A stretch of DNA of 64,000 nt from SM1-50 sp964467345 (GTDB lineage: Archaea > Thermoplasmatota > E2 > DHVEG-1). The stretch is taken from positions 12,842 through 76,841 of the forward strand of contig CAYXPY010000006.1 of assembly GCA_964467345.1 (NCBI GenBank). The letters are read 5' to 3'. The notes under the pieces were generated by a model that worked only from the letters and a program-made list of their open reading frames with translations, was not told the DNA's origin and did not search any database. This document shows positions 35,914 through 44,762 of the stretch, in pieces (position 1 is the first letter of the stretch; the number at the start of each line of letters is the position of its first letter). The translations under genes were made by a program, and so were the position numbers.

Positions 35914-36462
35914 CTACTCATTCTCCATTCTATCTTTTTCATTTATCATTTTTATTTTCACCGCGACTTCATTTCTTCGTAAAAAACCAGGGGTGAATGG
36001 GCTGTTGTAACGCATCAAGACCGGTTCTGCGTTCATCTGCATTGCTTGTTCTTGCAGCAGAGTTTTTAGTTTCTGAATATTTCTTTCCACTAAAGCTTGT
36101 GTCGTACGACCACTAAAGCGAAGTACTGCCATGTCTTTTTCTGGTTCTACCACAATGGTCACGGCAGGATTGGTTGGCTGGGGGGCCGTTTCCTTTTTAT
36201 AGAATGCTGGAAGGACAAAAGCCATGGAATTTTTTCCTGTAACCACTGGTGTGGTCATGGGAATTCGTTCAGAGGTTATCACTGGAGCAGTCATTGCTAT
36301 TTTCTGCTGTTTTTTATTTTCACCACTGATGTATTGAAAAAGAAGACCAAAACCAGAATCGTCCCTATTGTTCATGACCTTGGCAAGGATTACTTCAGGG
36401 TACCGGCGAATCTCAAGTTGTCCGATTTTTTTAACCAGCGTATAGGGCATTTCTTGTGTCAT
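35914..36462 (-). CDS. SOUL-family heme-binding protein
   Basis: 182 residues, full-length SOUL domain: PYTLVKKIGQLEIRRYPEVILAKV at the N-terminus, GFGLLFQYISGENKKQQKIAMTAPVITS, then FVLPAFYKKETAPQPTNPAV and VLRFSGRT. The MTAPV and RRYP motifs are diagnostic. SOUL proteins bind heme or porphyrins. The stop codon abuts the start of the flavoprotein gene at 35913, which may be its electron partner (inference). Confidence 0.92.
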   Translation of the reverse strand: MTQEMPYTLVKKIGQLEIRRYPEVILAKVMNNRDDSGFGLLFQYISGENKKQQKIAMTAPVITSERIPMTTPVVTGKNSMAFVLPAFYKKETAPQPTNPAVTIVVEPEKDMAVLRFSGRTTQALVERNIQKLKTLLQEQAMQMNAEPVLMRYNSPFTPGFLRRNEVAVKIKMINEKDRMENE

Positions 36463-36502
36463 CGATTGAATTGAATAATTTTCTGATATATATGGCTGTG
36501 GT

Positions 36503-37732
36503 TTACGGGAAAATCAAATGAGGACTAATGGTCGCATCGATCGAAACAGGGATTGACTGATTTACTCCTGCGATTGAGAAATTCCCTTGGAGCCTGATAA
36601 CAAACCAGTCCGGGAAGAGTTTCCCGGTCCCTGCGGTAACCATCTTCAGATACGGAAGCAGAATCTGAGTTTCAAGGAAATCCTGCCGTTCTGGCTCAAG
36701 CGTGGAGGCTTCCATGGGTTTTTGAGCGATTAATTTTTCATTTTTCCCAGTCAATCCATAGATGCTACACATGAGGTCATGGGCTTGTAAGGGGATTTTG
36801 CTTGGATTATACAGTGCTAATCCTATGGTTGTCAGAAACCCGCGAAGACGTATCTTGGCTTCAAGAGAAAGGGTAATTCCTAATGACTCGTTCTGGAAGA
36901 GTAGTTCTTTGATATCGGGGATGAAGAGTTGAGCTGTCGCTGAGAGCGGTATGGTTTTATCGATGCCCATGAGATGTACCCCGGCGTTTCCTGTGATGAT
37001 AAGGTTCAACGTCTTCGCATTTAAGGCTTCATAGAAGAGAGAGCCATTGAGATGGAACTCCGTGTTTCCTTTTGGGACGATGGTCCCCTGTATTTGAGAA
37101 ATTTCTCCCACAAGGTCTCCTGTTTCTGTTTCGACCCGGACTGTGAAATTCTCCAGTGACATTTCAAAAAGGTTCGGGTTGTTCACCCCTACACTTCCTT
37201 GGAACAGTATGCCCGTTTCGGTTATCTCTGTGACTTCTGCTCTGATGCTGAGTGCTGGTGATGAGATATTCTTAAAGAGGTCCTGGAATGAGGCAGTGAT
37301 ATTGATGTGGAACGGGATGGTTTTTTCAAAAATACCAGCGAAGTTCAATCCGAATATCCCCTGGATAGAGCTATAGATTTTCGAGGAGAGATCCCCTGAA
37401 AAGGCAAGGGTTTCATTGGTCGTAAACACTCGCCGTTGTCTTGCGGGTATTGAACCTCCGGCGAAACGCACATCCAAGATTACGTCCCCGTCAGGTGTCC
37501 TTCCTATGATGTTGAGGTTTTTGATGACTAAATCATACTGATTATTGTTTGTCATGGAGATTTTTGCTGTGAATCGTAGGTCATCGGTGGTTATCTGTGA
37601 AAGATTGAACTCCACATCGATTTTAGGTTCTCTGATGTCCTGGACAAAAAAGACAAGTACTCCTCCGATGACTACATTTATAATGATAAGGATACCAAGC
37701 AGAAGAACACCCAGGGAGATTTTTCTTTCCAT
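36503..37732 (-). CDS. Membrane-anchored LEA-14/WHy-domain protein
   Basis: 409 residues. One N-terminal membrane segment (about 8-31), then three repeats of a WHy-type (LEA-14) domain of about 110-120 residues each, beginning near 36 (IDVEFNLSQITTDDLRFTAKISMTNNN), 160 (LSIRAEVTEITETGILFQGSVGVNNPN) and 285 (LGITLSLEAKIRLRGFLTTIGLALYNPS). The N-P/N-N turn in each is a WHy hallmark. Such domains stabilise cells against stress; the precise role is unknown. Confidence 0.85.
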   Translation of the reverse strand: MERKISLGVLLLGILIIINVVIGGVLVFFVQDIREPKIDVEFNLSQITTDDLRFTAKISMTNNNQYDLVIKNLNIIGRTPDGDVILDVRFAGGSIPARQRRVFTTNETLAFSGDLSSKIYSSIQGIFGLNFAGIFEKTIPFHINITASFQDLFKNISSPALSIRAEVTEITETGILFQGSVGVNNPNLFEMSLENFTVRVETETGDLVGEISQIQGTIVPKGNTEFHLNGSLFYEALNAKTLNLIITGNAGVHLMGIDKTIPLSATAQLFIPDIKELLFQNESLGITLSLEAKIRLRGFLTTIGLALYNPSKIPLQAHDLMCSIYGLTGKNEKLIAQKPMEASTLEPERQDFLETQILLPYLKMVTAGTGKLFPDWFVIRLQGNFSIAGVNQSIPVSIDATISPHLIFP

Positions 37733-37835
37733 ATCCGTTCCAACACGATAACGATTTTTAAAGAAGTATACAATATATTATAGAGGTTCATATATAATAT
37801 TTATGATGCTTATTTTTTCTTCTCCAGAGCCAAAA

Positions 37836-37845
37836 AGTATATAAC
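37836..37845 (+). promoter_or_regulatory. TATA box of crtZ
   Basis: AGTATATAAC lies about 40 bp upstream of the GTG start at 37878 and is preceded by purines (CAAAA). It would give a leader of about 12-16 nt containing GCTGAGG as a weak ribosome-binding site. Confidence 0.5.
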
Positions 37846-37877
37846 AGAGTGTGAATTTTGGCTGCTGAGGTTTTTCT

Positions 37878-38357
37878 GTGCTCGATACAACACTTCTCAT
37901 CGTCTATCTCGTCGTCATGCTACTGACGTTTCTATTCATGGAAGCAGTCGCGTGGTTCCTTCACAAATACGTCATGCATGGGTTTGGATGGTTCCTCCAT
38001 GAAGATCATCATCGATATACAAAGAAACGTTTTGAAAAAAACGATGTCTTTGGGTTGTTCTTCGCAGGACTTTCAATCATTCTCATTTTCACCGGCTTCT
38101 TTGGAGGCTTTGATATACGCTTCTTCCTTGGTATTGGTGTTGCGATGTACGGTGCTGGGTATTTCTTGGTACATGATATTTTCTTCCACCGGCGTGTAAA
38201 AATAAAATACCGACCGAAAAGCAAGTACATCAAACGCGTCTTACATGCCCATTCTGTCCATCATCAAAAAAGCAAAGCACATGAAGGGATCTGCTTTGGA
38301 TTTCTCTACGCAAGTAGGCAGTATGTGTTGCCTACGGAGAATTCAGCGTCAAACTGA
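37878..38357 (+). CDS. crtZ: Beta-carotene hydroxylase CrtZ-like (fatty acid hydroxylase superfamily)
   Basis: 159 residues, GTG start. Membrane di-iron hydroxylase. His boxes: FLHKYVMHGF (His29, His34), FLHEDHHRY (His41, His44, His45), VHDIFFHRR and LHAHSVHHQK. Four membrane segments. The order HxxxxH, HxxHH, HxxxxH and HxxHH is that of CrtZ, which converts beta-carotene to zeaxanthin. It lies 2-10 kb upstream of the lycopene cyclase, crtI and crtB genes, which supports the carotenoid role. Confidence 0.88.
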   Translation: MLDTTLLIVYLVVMLLTFLFMEAVAWFLHKYVMHGFGWFLHEDHHRYTKKRFEKNDVFGLFFAGLSIILIFTGFFGGFDIRFFLGIGVAMYGAGYFLVHDIFFHRRVKIKYRPKSKYIKRVLHAHSVHHQKSKAHEGICFGFLYASRQYVLPTENSASN

Positions 38358-38382
38358 TTGGATGTCTCCGTTCTTCTCTTTC

Positions 38383-38736
38383 TTAGACTGTGATTGATTT
38401 GGTTAGTTTTCCAAACAAACTGCAATATGCAGTGACTGTCAGTTCGTCACCACTTATCGCAGTGACATTATAATTATAGCGGAAAAAGAATAACCGTTGT
38501 TGATTCGTATAGGATTCACTAGTATACAGCTCCCCATTTTTTTCAACGTCAACCTTATACACATAATGGACTTTGGGGGCTAGCGAAAAATGCAGGATTA
38601 AGACCTGCAGGGTGTCAGGTTCATAGTCGAGTCTCATGTACCGTGGGTTATGGGCGGCTGCCTGCATGCTTACCATCAGTGCTCCGATGAGAAGCATGAT
38701 CACAAACAACGTATACGTTCTATACTTCATATTCAC
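38383..38736 (-). CDS. Small secreted protein of unknown function
   Basis: 117 residues. Signal peptide 1-28 (ends MQAAAHNP). The remainder is a beta-rich domain (TLQVLILHFSLAPKVHYVYKVDVEKNGEL and VTAISGDELTVTAYCSLFGKL), resembling the secreted domain used to coat desulfoferrodoxin-like or SbsA-like folds, but no family is assigned. It ends the minus-strand pair with the sugar dehydrogenase upstream (6 bp apart), so they are probably co-expressed. Confidence 0.7.
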   Translation of the reverse strand: MNMKYRTYTLFVIMLLIGALMVSMQAAAHNPRYMRLDYEPDTLQVLILHFSLAPKVHYVYKVDVEKNGELYTSESYTNQQRLFFFRYNYNVTAISGDELTVTAYCSLFGKLTKSITV

Positions 38737-38742
38737 ATTCTC

Positions 38743-40317
38743 CTATTCAACCGTTAGATGCCAAATCTCCCCGGATCGTAAGAAGGATCCAATAAAACGT
38801 GTCGTCACCACATAGATCTCCCCGTTTTCATCCTCCCCGAAACCAAAGACGAACCGTTTCAAAGGTTTCTCATTTGCCAAAGAGAATTCGAATCGTTCCC
38901 ATACGCCTGGCTCGATCTCAGCGAGATAATACAGCTTCCCATCAGGTTTTGTAAACTGTGTGCTCCAGTCGCCGAACACATATAATCCTATGAGCGACGA
39001 TGACTGGGTGCCTCTATAGACATACCCCCCGATGATCGAACGTCCTACGAAATGACTGTACTCATGGATCGGAGGCTTAAGCGTCTCGATACTGATGTTC
39101 AGATATTCCGCTAACTCCGGGTCATAGGGATGTGTCCCCTCAAGGATCCGCCATCCATAGTTCCCTCCGCTTTCCACGATATCGATTTCTTCCCATTCGT
39201 CCTGGCCTACGTCTGCGACATACAGCGCTCCAGTGAGCTGATCAAATGAGAATCGATATGGGTTGCGGAAACCATATGCGTAGATTTCGTCAAGGCCCTG
39301 GGTTCCGACGAAAGGATTGTCTGGTGGAATCGCATATGGTGTGTCTCCATCAACATCAATTCGAAGGATTTTACCAAGGAGCGTACTGGTATTCTGTCCG
39401 TTCCCGATGTCTCCATGCAGATCACCAGCTCCACCACCATCGCCCACCCCGATATACAAGTATCCATCTGGTCCGAATGCCAGCTGACCACCGTTATGGT
39501 TTGCCTCTGGTTGGTCGATACGAAGGATGATGTTCTCCGAAGACGGGTCCGCGATGTTGGGATCCTCAGCTGAGACCGTGTACTCTGCGATGATACTTTC
39601 ATGGTCTACCCCTTCTGCGGTTTTTGGTCCACTGTAGTATACGAAGAACCGACCGTTGGTCTCATACTCTGGATGAAACGCAAGACCAAGCAGCCCTCGT
39701 TCATCATAGAGTAAGTTGAGCTTGACCATCTTGCTTGTCAGATCTAAAAAAGGTGGCGAAACCTGGATTTCCCCGTCGTCAATGACATAGATGATCCCGG
39801 GTTGGTCTGCCACAAAGAGACGGTTTGTTCCATCTCCTGCGACGGTAAGCATTGTTGGCGCCTTCATGCCCGCGGCAACCAATTCTACTGTCGCGGTTAG
39901 TGCGTTGCTATCACCAGGGATAAGCTGGGTAAATAGACCACGCAGACGTGCCCGAATGGTTCTTACATCCTCGATACCTTCTGATGCATTTGCGGTGACC
40001 GTAATAGTTGTCTTCCCAAAACCAAACACAAAGGGGACTTTGATTCCCACCACGTTTCCTGGGCGTATTAAGGAAATCGCCCCTTCTGTTTTTTTACCAA
40101 AAACTATAAGACCACCATCAAGGTCGATATTCCAGGATATATTCGTCAAATTCACTATTCCCTGGTTACGGATCACAGCCTGGATACCCAGACCTCCCGT
40201 GATAGCCTCTACTTCAATGGCTAGCGATGGTAAAGAACTCACCTCTCTTCTGTCGTCTATGTGTAAACCAGTTGCATATAGACTTGGGGCTAAGAGCAAT
40301 AAACAGCTTACGATCAC
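38743..40317 (-). CDS. Secreted PQQ-type sugar dehydrogenase (glucose/sorbosone dehydrogenase fold)
   Basis: 524 residues from GTG 40317. Signal peptide, then an N-terminal domain of about 100 residues also found in the rhodanese protein at 41554, then a six-bladed propeller: PTMLTVAGDGTNRLFVADQPG, DERGLLGLAFHPEYETNGRFFVYYSG, EANHNGGQLAFGPDGYLYIGVGDGGG, AYGFRNPYRFSFD and DVGQDEWEEID. These are the ASD/GDH-2 hallmarks including the PQQ His and Arg. GGAGG at 40343-40347 is 25 nt from this GTG but 7 nt from an ATT at 40335, which would add the charged N-region IRRKNI of a signal peptide; the true start may be that ATT. Confidence 0.88.
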   Translation of the reverse strand: MIVSCLLLLAPSLYATGLHIDDRREVSSLPSLAIEVEAITGGLGIQAVIRNQGIVNLTNISWNIDLDGGLIVFGKKTEGAISLIRPGNVVGIKVPFVFGFGKTTITVTANASEGIEDVRTIRARLRGLFTQLIPGDSNALTATVELVAAGMKAPTMLTVAGDGTNRLFVADQPGIIYVIDDGEIQVSPPFLDLTSKMVKLNLLYDERGLLGLAFHPEYETNGRFFVYYSGPKTAEGVDHESIIAEYTVSAEDPNIADPSSENIILRIDQPEANHNGGQLAFGPDGYLYIGVGDGGGAGDLHGDIGNGQNTSTLLGKILRIDVDGDTPYAIPPDNPFVGTQGLDEIYAYGFRNPYRFSFDQLTGALYVADVGQDEWEEIDIVESGGNYGWRILEGTHPYDPELAEYLNISIETLKPPIHEYSHFVGRSIIGGYVYRGTQSSSLIGLYVFGDWSTQFTKPDGKLYYLAEIEPGVWERFEFSLANEKPLKRFVFGFGEDENGEIYVVTTRFIGSFLRSGEIWHLTVE

Positions 40318-40494
40318 AATATTTTTTCTTCGAATAATATAACCTCCTTCAATTGGTCATTACATAGATAAGAAATACCATATAAAGATTGTGGTTAGAC
40401 AAATAAATAAAAAAAATGAAATTTATTTTCGATAACCTCAACATTTAAATACCAAAGAACTTTTGTAAACATGTAATCCCGGGGAGTCATCGTA

Positions 40495-41403
40495 GTGAAA
40501 CTCGTTTACCTGTGGCAGATAGTAAAATTAGCACGAATGCCGATTGTTCTGGCAGTGATACCGATTTTCCTTATCGGTGTCTTGTTCGCACTTCGTTCTG
40601 GAGTGTCCTTTTCTCTTGTCAATTTCCTCTGGGGTTTTAGCATCTTATTTATCATTGAGATAGCAGCGTCCTTTGCAAACGATTTCTATGATTACGACGC
40701 GGATAAACACAACAGACAATTTGGTTTCTCTGGCGGGAGTGGAGTCTTACTCGAATATCCAGAACTGCTCCCATTTGCAAAATGGGCATCAGTCATGATG
40801 TTTATCCTTGCCCTCATCTTAACAGGTTTGTTTATCGTTGTCGCATCACTGCCTCTTTGGGTCATCGCTTATATCGGTGTTGCCGTGTTTTTTTGTTGGT
40901 TTTACACCGCACCGCCACTTCGTCTTGTATATAGAGGTCTTGGTGAAATACCTCATCTATTCGCAGGAATCATGTTCCCTGGATGGGGGTATCTTATCCT
41001 GACTGGGACTATCACATCTGATCTCCTCATTTTTGCAATCCCCTTTGGGTTTCTTGGTCTAACAGTGATACTGAATTTTGAGATACCTGACAGGGAAGCC
41101 GATATCCATGGGGGGAAACGAAATCTCGTCGTGATGAAAGGTCGGTATTTTTCTTTTCTCATAATTTTTTTATTTTATCTGGTTACTTTTCTTTATTTTT
41201 TTATTCTCGCAGTCTTTGGCTGGTTTAATGATATCATCAATCCATGGGTGATTACAATTCTTGCGTTTCTCCCTGTATCCCTCTCTTTTATCGCTATCAT
41301 TAAAAAATCTATACAACAAGATATCGCAACAAAATACGCCATACGAAATGCGATCGCTGGCTTTCTTTCGTCGTTTCTAATAATGGCATCCCTTTTATTT
41401 TAA
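40495..41403 (+). CDS. UbiA-family prenyltransferase
   Basis: 302 residues, GTG start with GGGGAG upstream and a TATA box (ATTTAAATA, 40442-40450). Polytopic, about eight membrane helices. Prenyl-diphosphate/Mg motifs: NDFYDYDADKHN (62-73) and the second DxxxD in IPDREADIHGGKRNL. It resembles the MenA/UbiA-type polyprenyl group. Possible acceptors are a quinone precursor, a glycerol lipid or a carotenoid (lycopene elongase); position beside crt genes makes a carotenoid role possible but not shown. Confidence 0.85.
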   Translation: MKLVYLWQIVKLARMPIVLAVIPIFLIGVLFALRSGVSFSLVNFLWGFSILFIIEIAASFANDFYDYDADKHNRQFGFSGGSGVLLEYPELLPFAKWASVMMFILALILTGLFIVVASLPLWVIAYIGVAVFFCWFYTAPPLRLVYRGLGEIPHLFAGIMFPGWGYLILTGTITSDLLIFAIPFGFLGLTVILNFEIPDREADIHGGKRNLVVMKGRYFSFLIIFLFYLVTFLYFFILAVFGWFNDIINPWVITILAFLPVSLSFIAIIKKSIQQDIATKYAIRNAIAGFLSSFLIMASLLF

Positions 41404-41423
41404 CTGAAAACCTTGAGATATTG

Positions 41424-41459
41424 AATGTGTAACACATTTTTAGGGAATCTATATAAATA
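41424..41459 (+). promoter_or_regulatory. Perfect inverted repeat and TATA box upstream of the rhodanese gene
   Basis: AATGTGT-A-ACACATT (41424-41438) is a 7-1-7 inverted repeat lying just before TCTATATAAATAT (41448-41460). It starts 20 bp after the ubiA-family stop. It could be an operator for the 41554 promoter, or a weak hairpin (AATGTG-TAA-CACATT) ending the upstream transcript. Confidence 0.45.
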
Positions 41460-41553
41460 TCTTTTGTAAAATTTATTTAAAGAGATCTTTTATTCCTAAA
41501 ATATGGGAGTTATCTCCTAGAATAGAATCATCATGATTAAAGGGGAGTAAAGA

Positions 41554-42372
41554 ATGAAAAAAAGAACTGCAATAGTCTTGGCAATAATGCTGCTGCTCTC
41601 AAGCTTTGTCGTTGTAGGGACCACACAATCTCATCAATTAAATGACGATACTATTGAAATGAAACATGAGATTCAACCATGGTCAACACTCCAATCAGAC
41701 GATGACATTACGATATCCTTTTCAAAGGCCCCATTGTCCTTAGGAGTAAATATTGAAATACAAAACAACGGAAATGAGACCTATCAAGACGTACAATGGA
41801 GTTTTCGAGCAAAACCACAGATCTCTGGAACCGGGCTTATTTACAAAGACCAGATACGATCCGGGGTGATTGACCAACTTGGTTCCAATGAGCTGGTGAC
41901 AATTCCCTTACGACCTTTGAAGGGGCAAACTTCGAGTCCTTTTGGGCTTGGGTTGTTCTATTTTAACGCCTCGGTCAGCACCTCAGATGTCTTCTTCCGC
42001 TCTTCACAGCTGTGTTGGCTGGTGTTCTTTTTCATGGTTAATCTGAAACCAACCTACATGGATATAGCGCCTGCAGAAGCATACAGCTTATATGAAAATG
42101 GGACTTTTAACCTCATCATCGATGTGGTTGGCTTGAATATCTATAGCCTTGGTCATCTCCCTGGCGCTGTGAATTATGTCTGGGCTGATGGGACATTAAA
42201 TCAGACGATCCCCACTCTTGACAAAAACCTAACCTATCTTGTCTACTGTCACACCGATCCACCTTCCACCGCAAGTGCTCAAGCGTTGGTCAATGCAGGG
42301 TTTTCCAAAGTCTATCGATTAGAAGGAAATTATCGAGCCTGGGTTGATGCAGGCTACCCTACAGAAACCTAA
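41554..42372 (+). CDS. Secreted rhodanese-domain protein
   Basis: 272 residues. Signal peptide 1-24; residues 30-150 form a beta domain (LGVNIEIQNNGNETYQDVQWSFRAKP) resembling the N-terminal domain of the sugar dehydrogenase at 38743. Residues about 170-270 are a rhodanese: PAEAYSLYENG, LIIDVVGLNIYSLGHLPGAVNY, catalytic Cys in LVYCHTDPPSTASAQALVNAGF and VYRLEGNYRAWVDAGYP. The usual charged loop after the Cys is HTDPPS, unusual. It acts outside the cell membrane, perhaps on thiosulfate or persulfide. Start by GGGGAG 8 nt upstream. Confidence 0.87.
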   Translation: MKKRTAIVLAIMLLLSSFVVVGTTQSHQLNDDTIEMKHEIQPWSTLQSDDDITISFSKAPLSLGVNIEIQNNGNETYQDVQWSFRAKPQISGTGLIYKDQIRSGVIDQLGSNELVTIPLRPLKGQTSSPFGLGLFYFNASVSTSDVFFRSSQLCWLVFFFMVNLKPTYMDIAPAEAYSLYENGTFNLIIDVVGLNIYSLGHLPGAVNYVWADGTLNQTIPTLDKNLTYLVYCHTDPPSTASAQALVNAGFSKVYRLEGNYRAWVDAGYPTET

Positions 42373-42478
42373 ACACACCTTCCTTATCCCCTTCTTTATG
42401 CACCGTAACAAATAAAGTCACATAATCTTCTTAAACCACTGTAGTATACGACTAACAAGGTTTGAAAGCGGGAGACAT

Positions 42479-43198
42479 ATGATTATCAACTATCTTATCT
42501 TAGACATCCTTATAATCTTATTTCCGTTCTTACTTTCATTTAAGTGGAAATTTGCTTATTATCGGTACTACAAGGCATTGTTCCCTGCGATTGCTATCGT
42601 AGGCACTGGCTATATCATCTGGGATGCGATTGTCACGGCGCGAGGAGACTGGTGGTTCAACTATGAGTATCTCTCGGGAATCACCATCATCGGACTACCT
42701 CTTGAAGAGATCTTATTCTTCATTGTTGTCCCCTATTCCTGTATATTCATCTATGAGAACCTTGAGTATTTCTTTCCTGATAAAAAAATAAGATTCAACA
42801 AGATCTTCTATGTTGTTTTGATCGTATTGTTCGTTATCGGTGGACTTGCCTTCTATCATCAGGACTATACGATCCTTGCTCTGATGTCGTGTGCGTTCTT
42901 TTTCCTAGTAGCACTTTGGCGTTCCCCAGACATCCTGCAATCCCGGAACTACTGGCTCTACATCGGGATTTCGATGATTCCCTTCATCATTTTCAATTAT
43001 CTCTTGACCTCCATTCCGATCGTTCTGTATAATCCAGCGGCCATATGGGGTGGCGATGGTCTTTGGAACGGACGGTTCTTCACCATTCCTCTTGAGGATT
43101 TCTTTTACAATTACTCGATGCTGTCCTTTTATCTCCTCGTATACGTATATTTCAAAAAACGATGGATATCCAATAAAAAAGATAATTCTCACAGGTGA
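42479..43198 (+). CDS. Lycopene cyclase, CarR/CrtYcd-type (lycopene cyclase domain)
   Basis: 239 residues, seven probable membrane helices. It contains two copies of the lycopene cyclase domain: the first with GDWWFNYEYLSGITIIG and LPLEEILFFIVVPYSCIFIYENL, the second with WNGRFFTIPLEDFFYNYSML. The double PLEE/PLED-F motif marks the fused heterodimeric CrtYc/CrtYd type found in archaea and fungi. It cyclises lycopene to beta-carotene. GCGGGAG lies just before ATG. First gene of the crt operon. Confidence 0.93.
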   Translation: MIINYLILDILIILFPFLLSFKWKFAYYRYYKALFPAIAIVGTGYIIWDAIVTARGDWWFNYEYLSGITIIGLPLEEILFFIVVPYSCIFIYENLEYFFPDKKIRFNKIFYVVLIVLFVIGGLAFYHQDYTILALMSCAFFFLVALWRSPDILQSRNYWLYIGISMIPFIIFNYLLTSIPIVLYNPAAIWGGDGLWNGRFFTIPLEDFFYNYSMLSFYLLVYVYFKKRWISNKKDNSHR

Positions 43199-43274
43199 TA
43201 CAACTTGTTTATGATTCTATATGATGTAATCATAAAATATTTATGCTATTACACATTCGTTGATAAAAAAAGGG

Positions 43275-44762
43275 ATGAACGTGGCTGAAAAAAAAATCAT
43301 CATCATCGGTGCTGGATTCGGTGGCATGTCTCTTGGGGCACTGCTTGCCAAGGAAGGACATCAGGTAACCATCCTTGAAAAAAACGACCAGCCAGGGGGA
43401 CGAGCGATCGTTTGGAAAGAAAAAGGATTCGTCTTCGACATGGGACCGTCCTGGTACCTCATGCCTGATGTGTTTGATAAATTCTTTGCGGAATTTGGGA
43501 AAAAACCAGATGATTATTACAAGCTTGTCCGACTCAATCCCGCGTACCGAGTGTTTTTCAGCAAAGATGAAATCGTTGATGTGTCACCTGACCTTGAACA
43601 GAACCTGCAGCTCTTCGAACGCTACCAGAAAGGAGGACGTGAACAACTAAAAAGATATCTTGCTGCAGCTGAGTATCAGTATCAAATTGCGATGAATGAG
43701 TTCATCTACAAGGAATACCGCCATCTCTGGGATTTCTTCAGCCTCCGACTGCTGCTTAAGGGCAGCAAACTGCATATCTTCACCAGCCTGGATGAATACG
43801 CCAAACGGTACATCACCGATCCCAAGATGCGGAAAATACTGGAATACACGATGGTGTTCCTTGGTGGGACACCCTTTGATACCCCTGCCTTGTATTCCCT
43901 GATGTCCCATGTCGACTTCAACTTAGGCGTCTGGTACCCCGATGGCGGATTTGGGGCGCTTGCAAAGGGATTTGAACGACTCGCTACCGAACAAGGTGTG
44001 GTTTTTGAGTATAACGCTGAGGTGGAAAAGATAACTGTCAGTGGCAATCGTGTCACCGGTGTGAAAACTGCAAAAGGCGACATGGCTGCTGATGTTGTGA
44101 TCGCCAACGCTGATTACCCGTACGTCGAAACCCATCTGTTGGAAAAACAATATCAAACCTATCCTGAGGAGTACTGGAACAAAAAAGCTATCGCTCCCTC
44201 AGCTCTCCTGATGTATCTTGGGGTGAAAGGAAAAATCAAGGCGTTTGCACATCATAACCTATATTTCGCGCCTCAATGGGAGGACCATTTCAACACCATC
44301 TTCCATGACCCCCGATGGCCGCAGGACCCCTCCTACTATGTCAGCTGTCCATCGAAAACCGACCCAACCGTGGCACCCGCCCAGGACGAAAACATTTTCA
44401 TCCTCATCCCGGTAGCAGCAGGTCTACCAGACACGCAAGAAACCCGGGAGAAATATTTCACGAAAGTCATGGACCATCTCGAGGAACTCACTGGGGAAAA
44501 CATCAAGGACAGACTGATAGTGAAACGACTGTTCGCACATCAAGATTTCACACAACAATATCATGCGTACAAAGGCACTGCTCTTGGTCTGGCACATACC
44601 TTAGGGCAGACCGCAATCTTCCGCTCCTCCCATAAGAGTAAAAAAGTAAAAGGGCTGTATTACACCGGACACTACACACACCCAGGCATTGGAGTGCCTA
44701 TGGTTATCATCTCCTCCCAAATCGTGGCTTCGGAGATAAGGAACGCATATGATCATCGATAA
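43275..44762 (+). CDS. crtI: Phytoene desaturase CrtI
   Basis: 495 residues from ATG 43275 (a GTG at 43281 with AAAGGG 6 nt upstream is equally possible; an upstream TTG at 43260 is unlikely). FAD motif KIIIIGAGFGGMSLGALLAKEGH, then EKNDQPGGRAIVW, LGVKGKIKAFAHHNLYFAPQWE, PSYYVSCPSKTDPTVAP and the C-terminal FAD motif GLYYTGHYTHPGIGVPMVIIS. All are CrtI signatures. Desaturates phytoene to lycopene. AAAATATTTATGC (43235-43247) gives it its own promoter. Overlaps crtB by 14 bp. Confidence 0.95.
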   Translation: MNVAEKKIIIIGAGFGGMSLGALLAKEGHQVTILEKNDQPGGRAIVWKEKGFVFDMGPSWYLMPDVFDKFFAEFGKKPDDYYKLVRLNPAYRVFFSKDEIVDVSPDLEQNLQLFERYQKGGREQLKRYLAAAEYQYQIAMNEFIYKEYRHLWDFFSLRLLLKGSKLHIFTSLDEYAKRYITDPKMRKILEYTMVFLGGTPFDTPALYSLMSHVDFNLGVWYPDGGFGALAKGFERLATEQGVVFEYNAEVEKITVSGNRVTGVKTAKGDMAADVVIANADYPYVETHLLEKQYQTYPEEYWNKKAIAPSALLMYLGVKGKIKAFAHHNLYFAPQWEDHFNTIFHDPRWPQDPSYYVSCPSKTDPTVAPAQDENIFILIPVAAGLPDTQETREKYFTKVMDHLEELTGENIKDRLIVKRLFAHQDFTQQYHAYKGTALGLAHTLGQTAIFRSSHKSKKVKGLYYTGHYTHPGIGVPMVIISSQIVASEIRNAYDHR

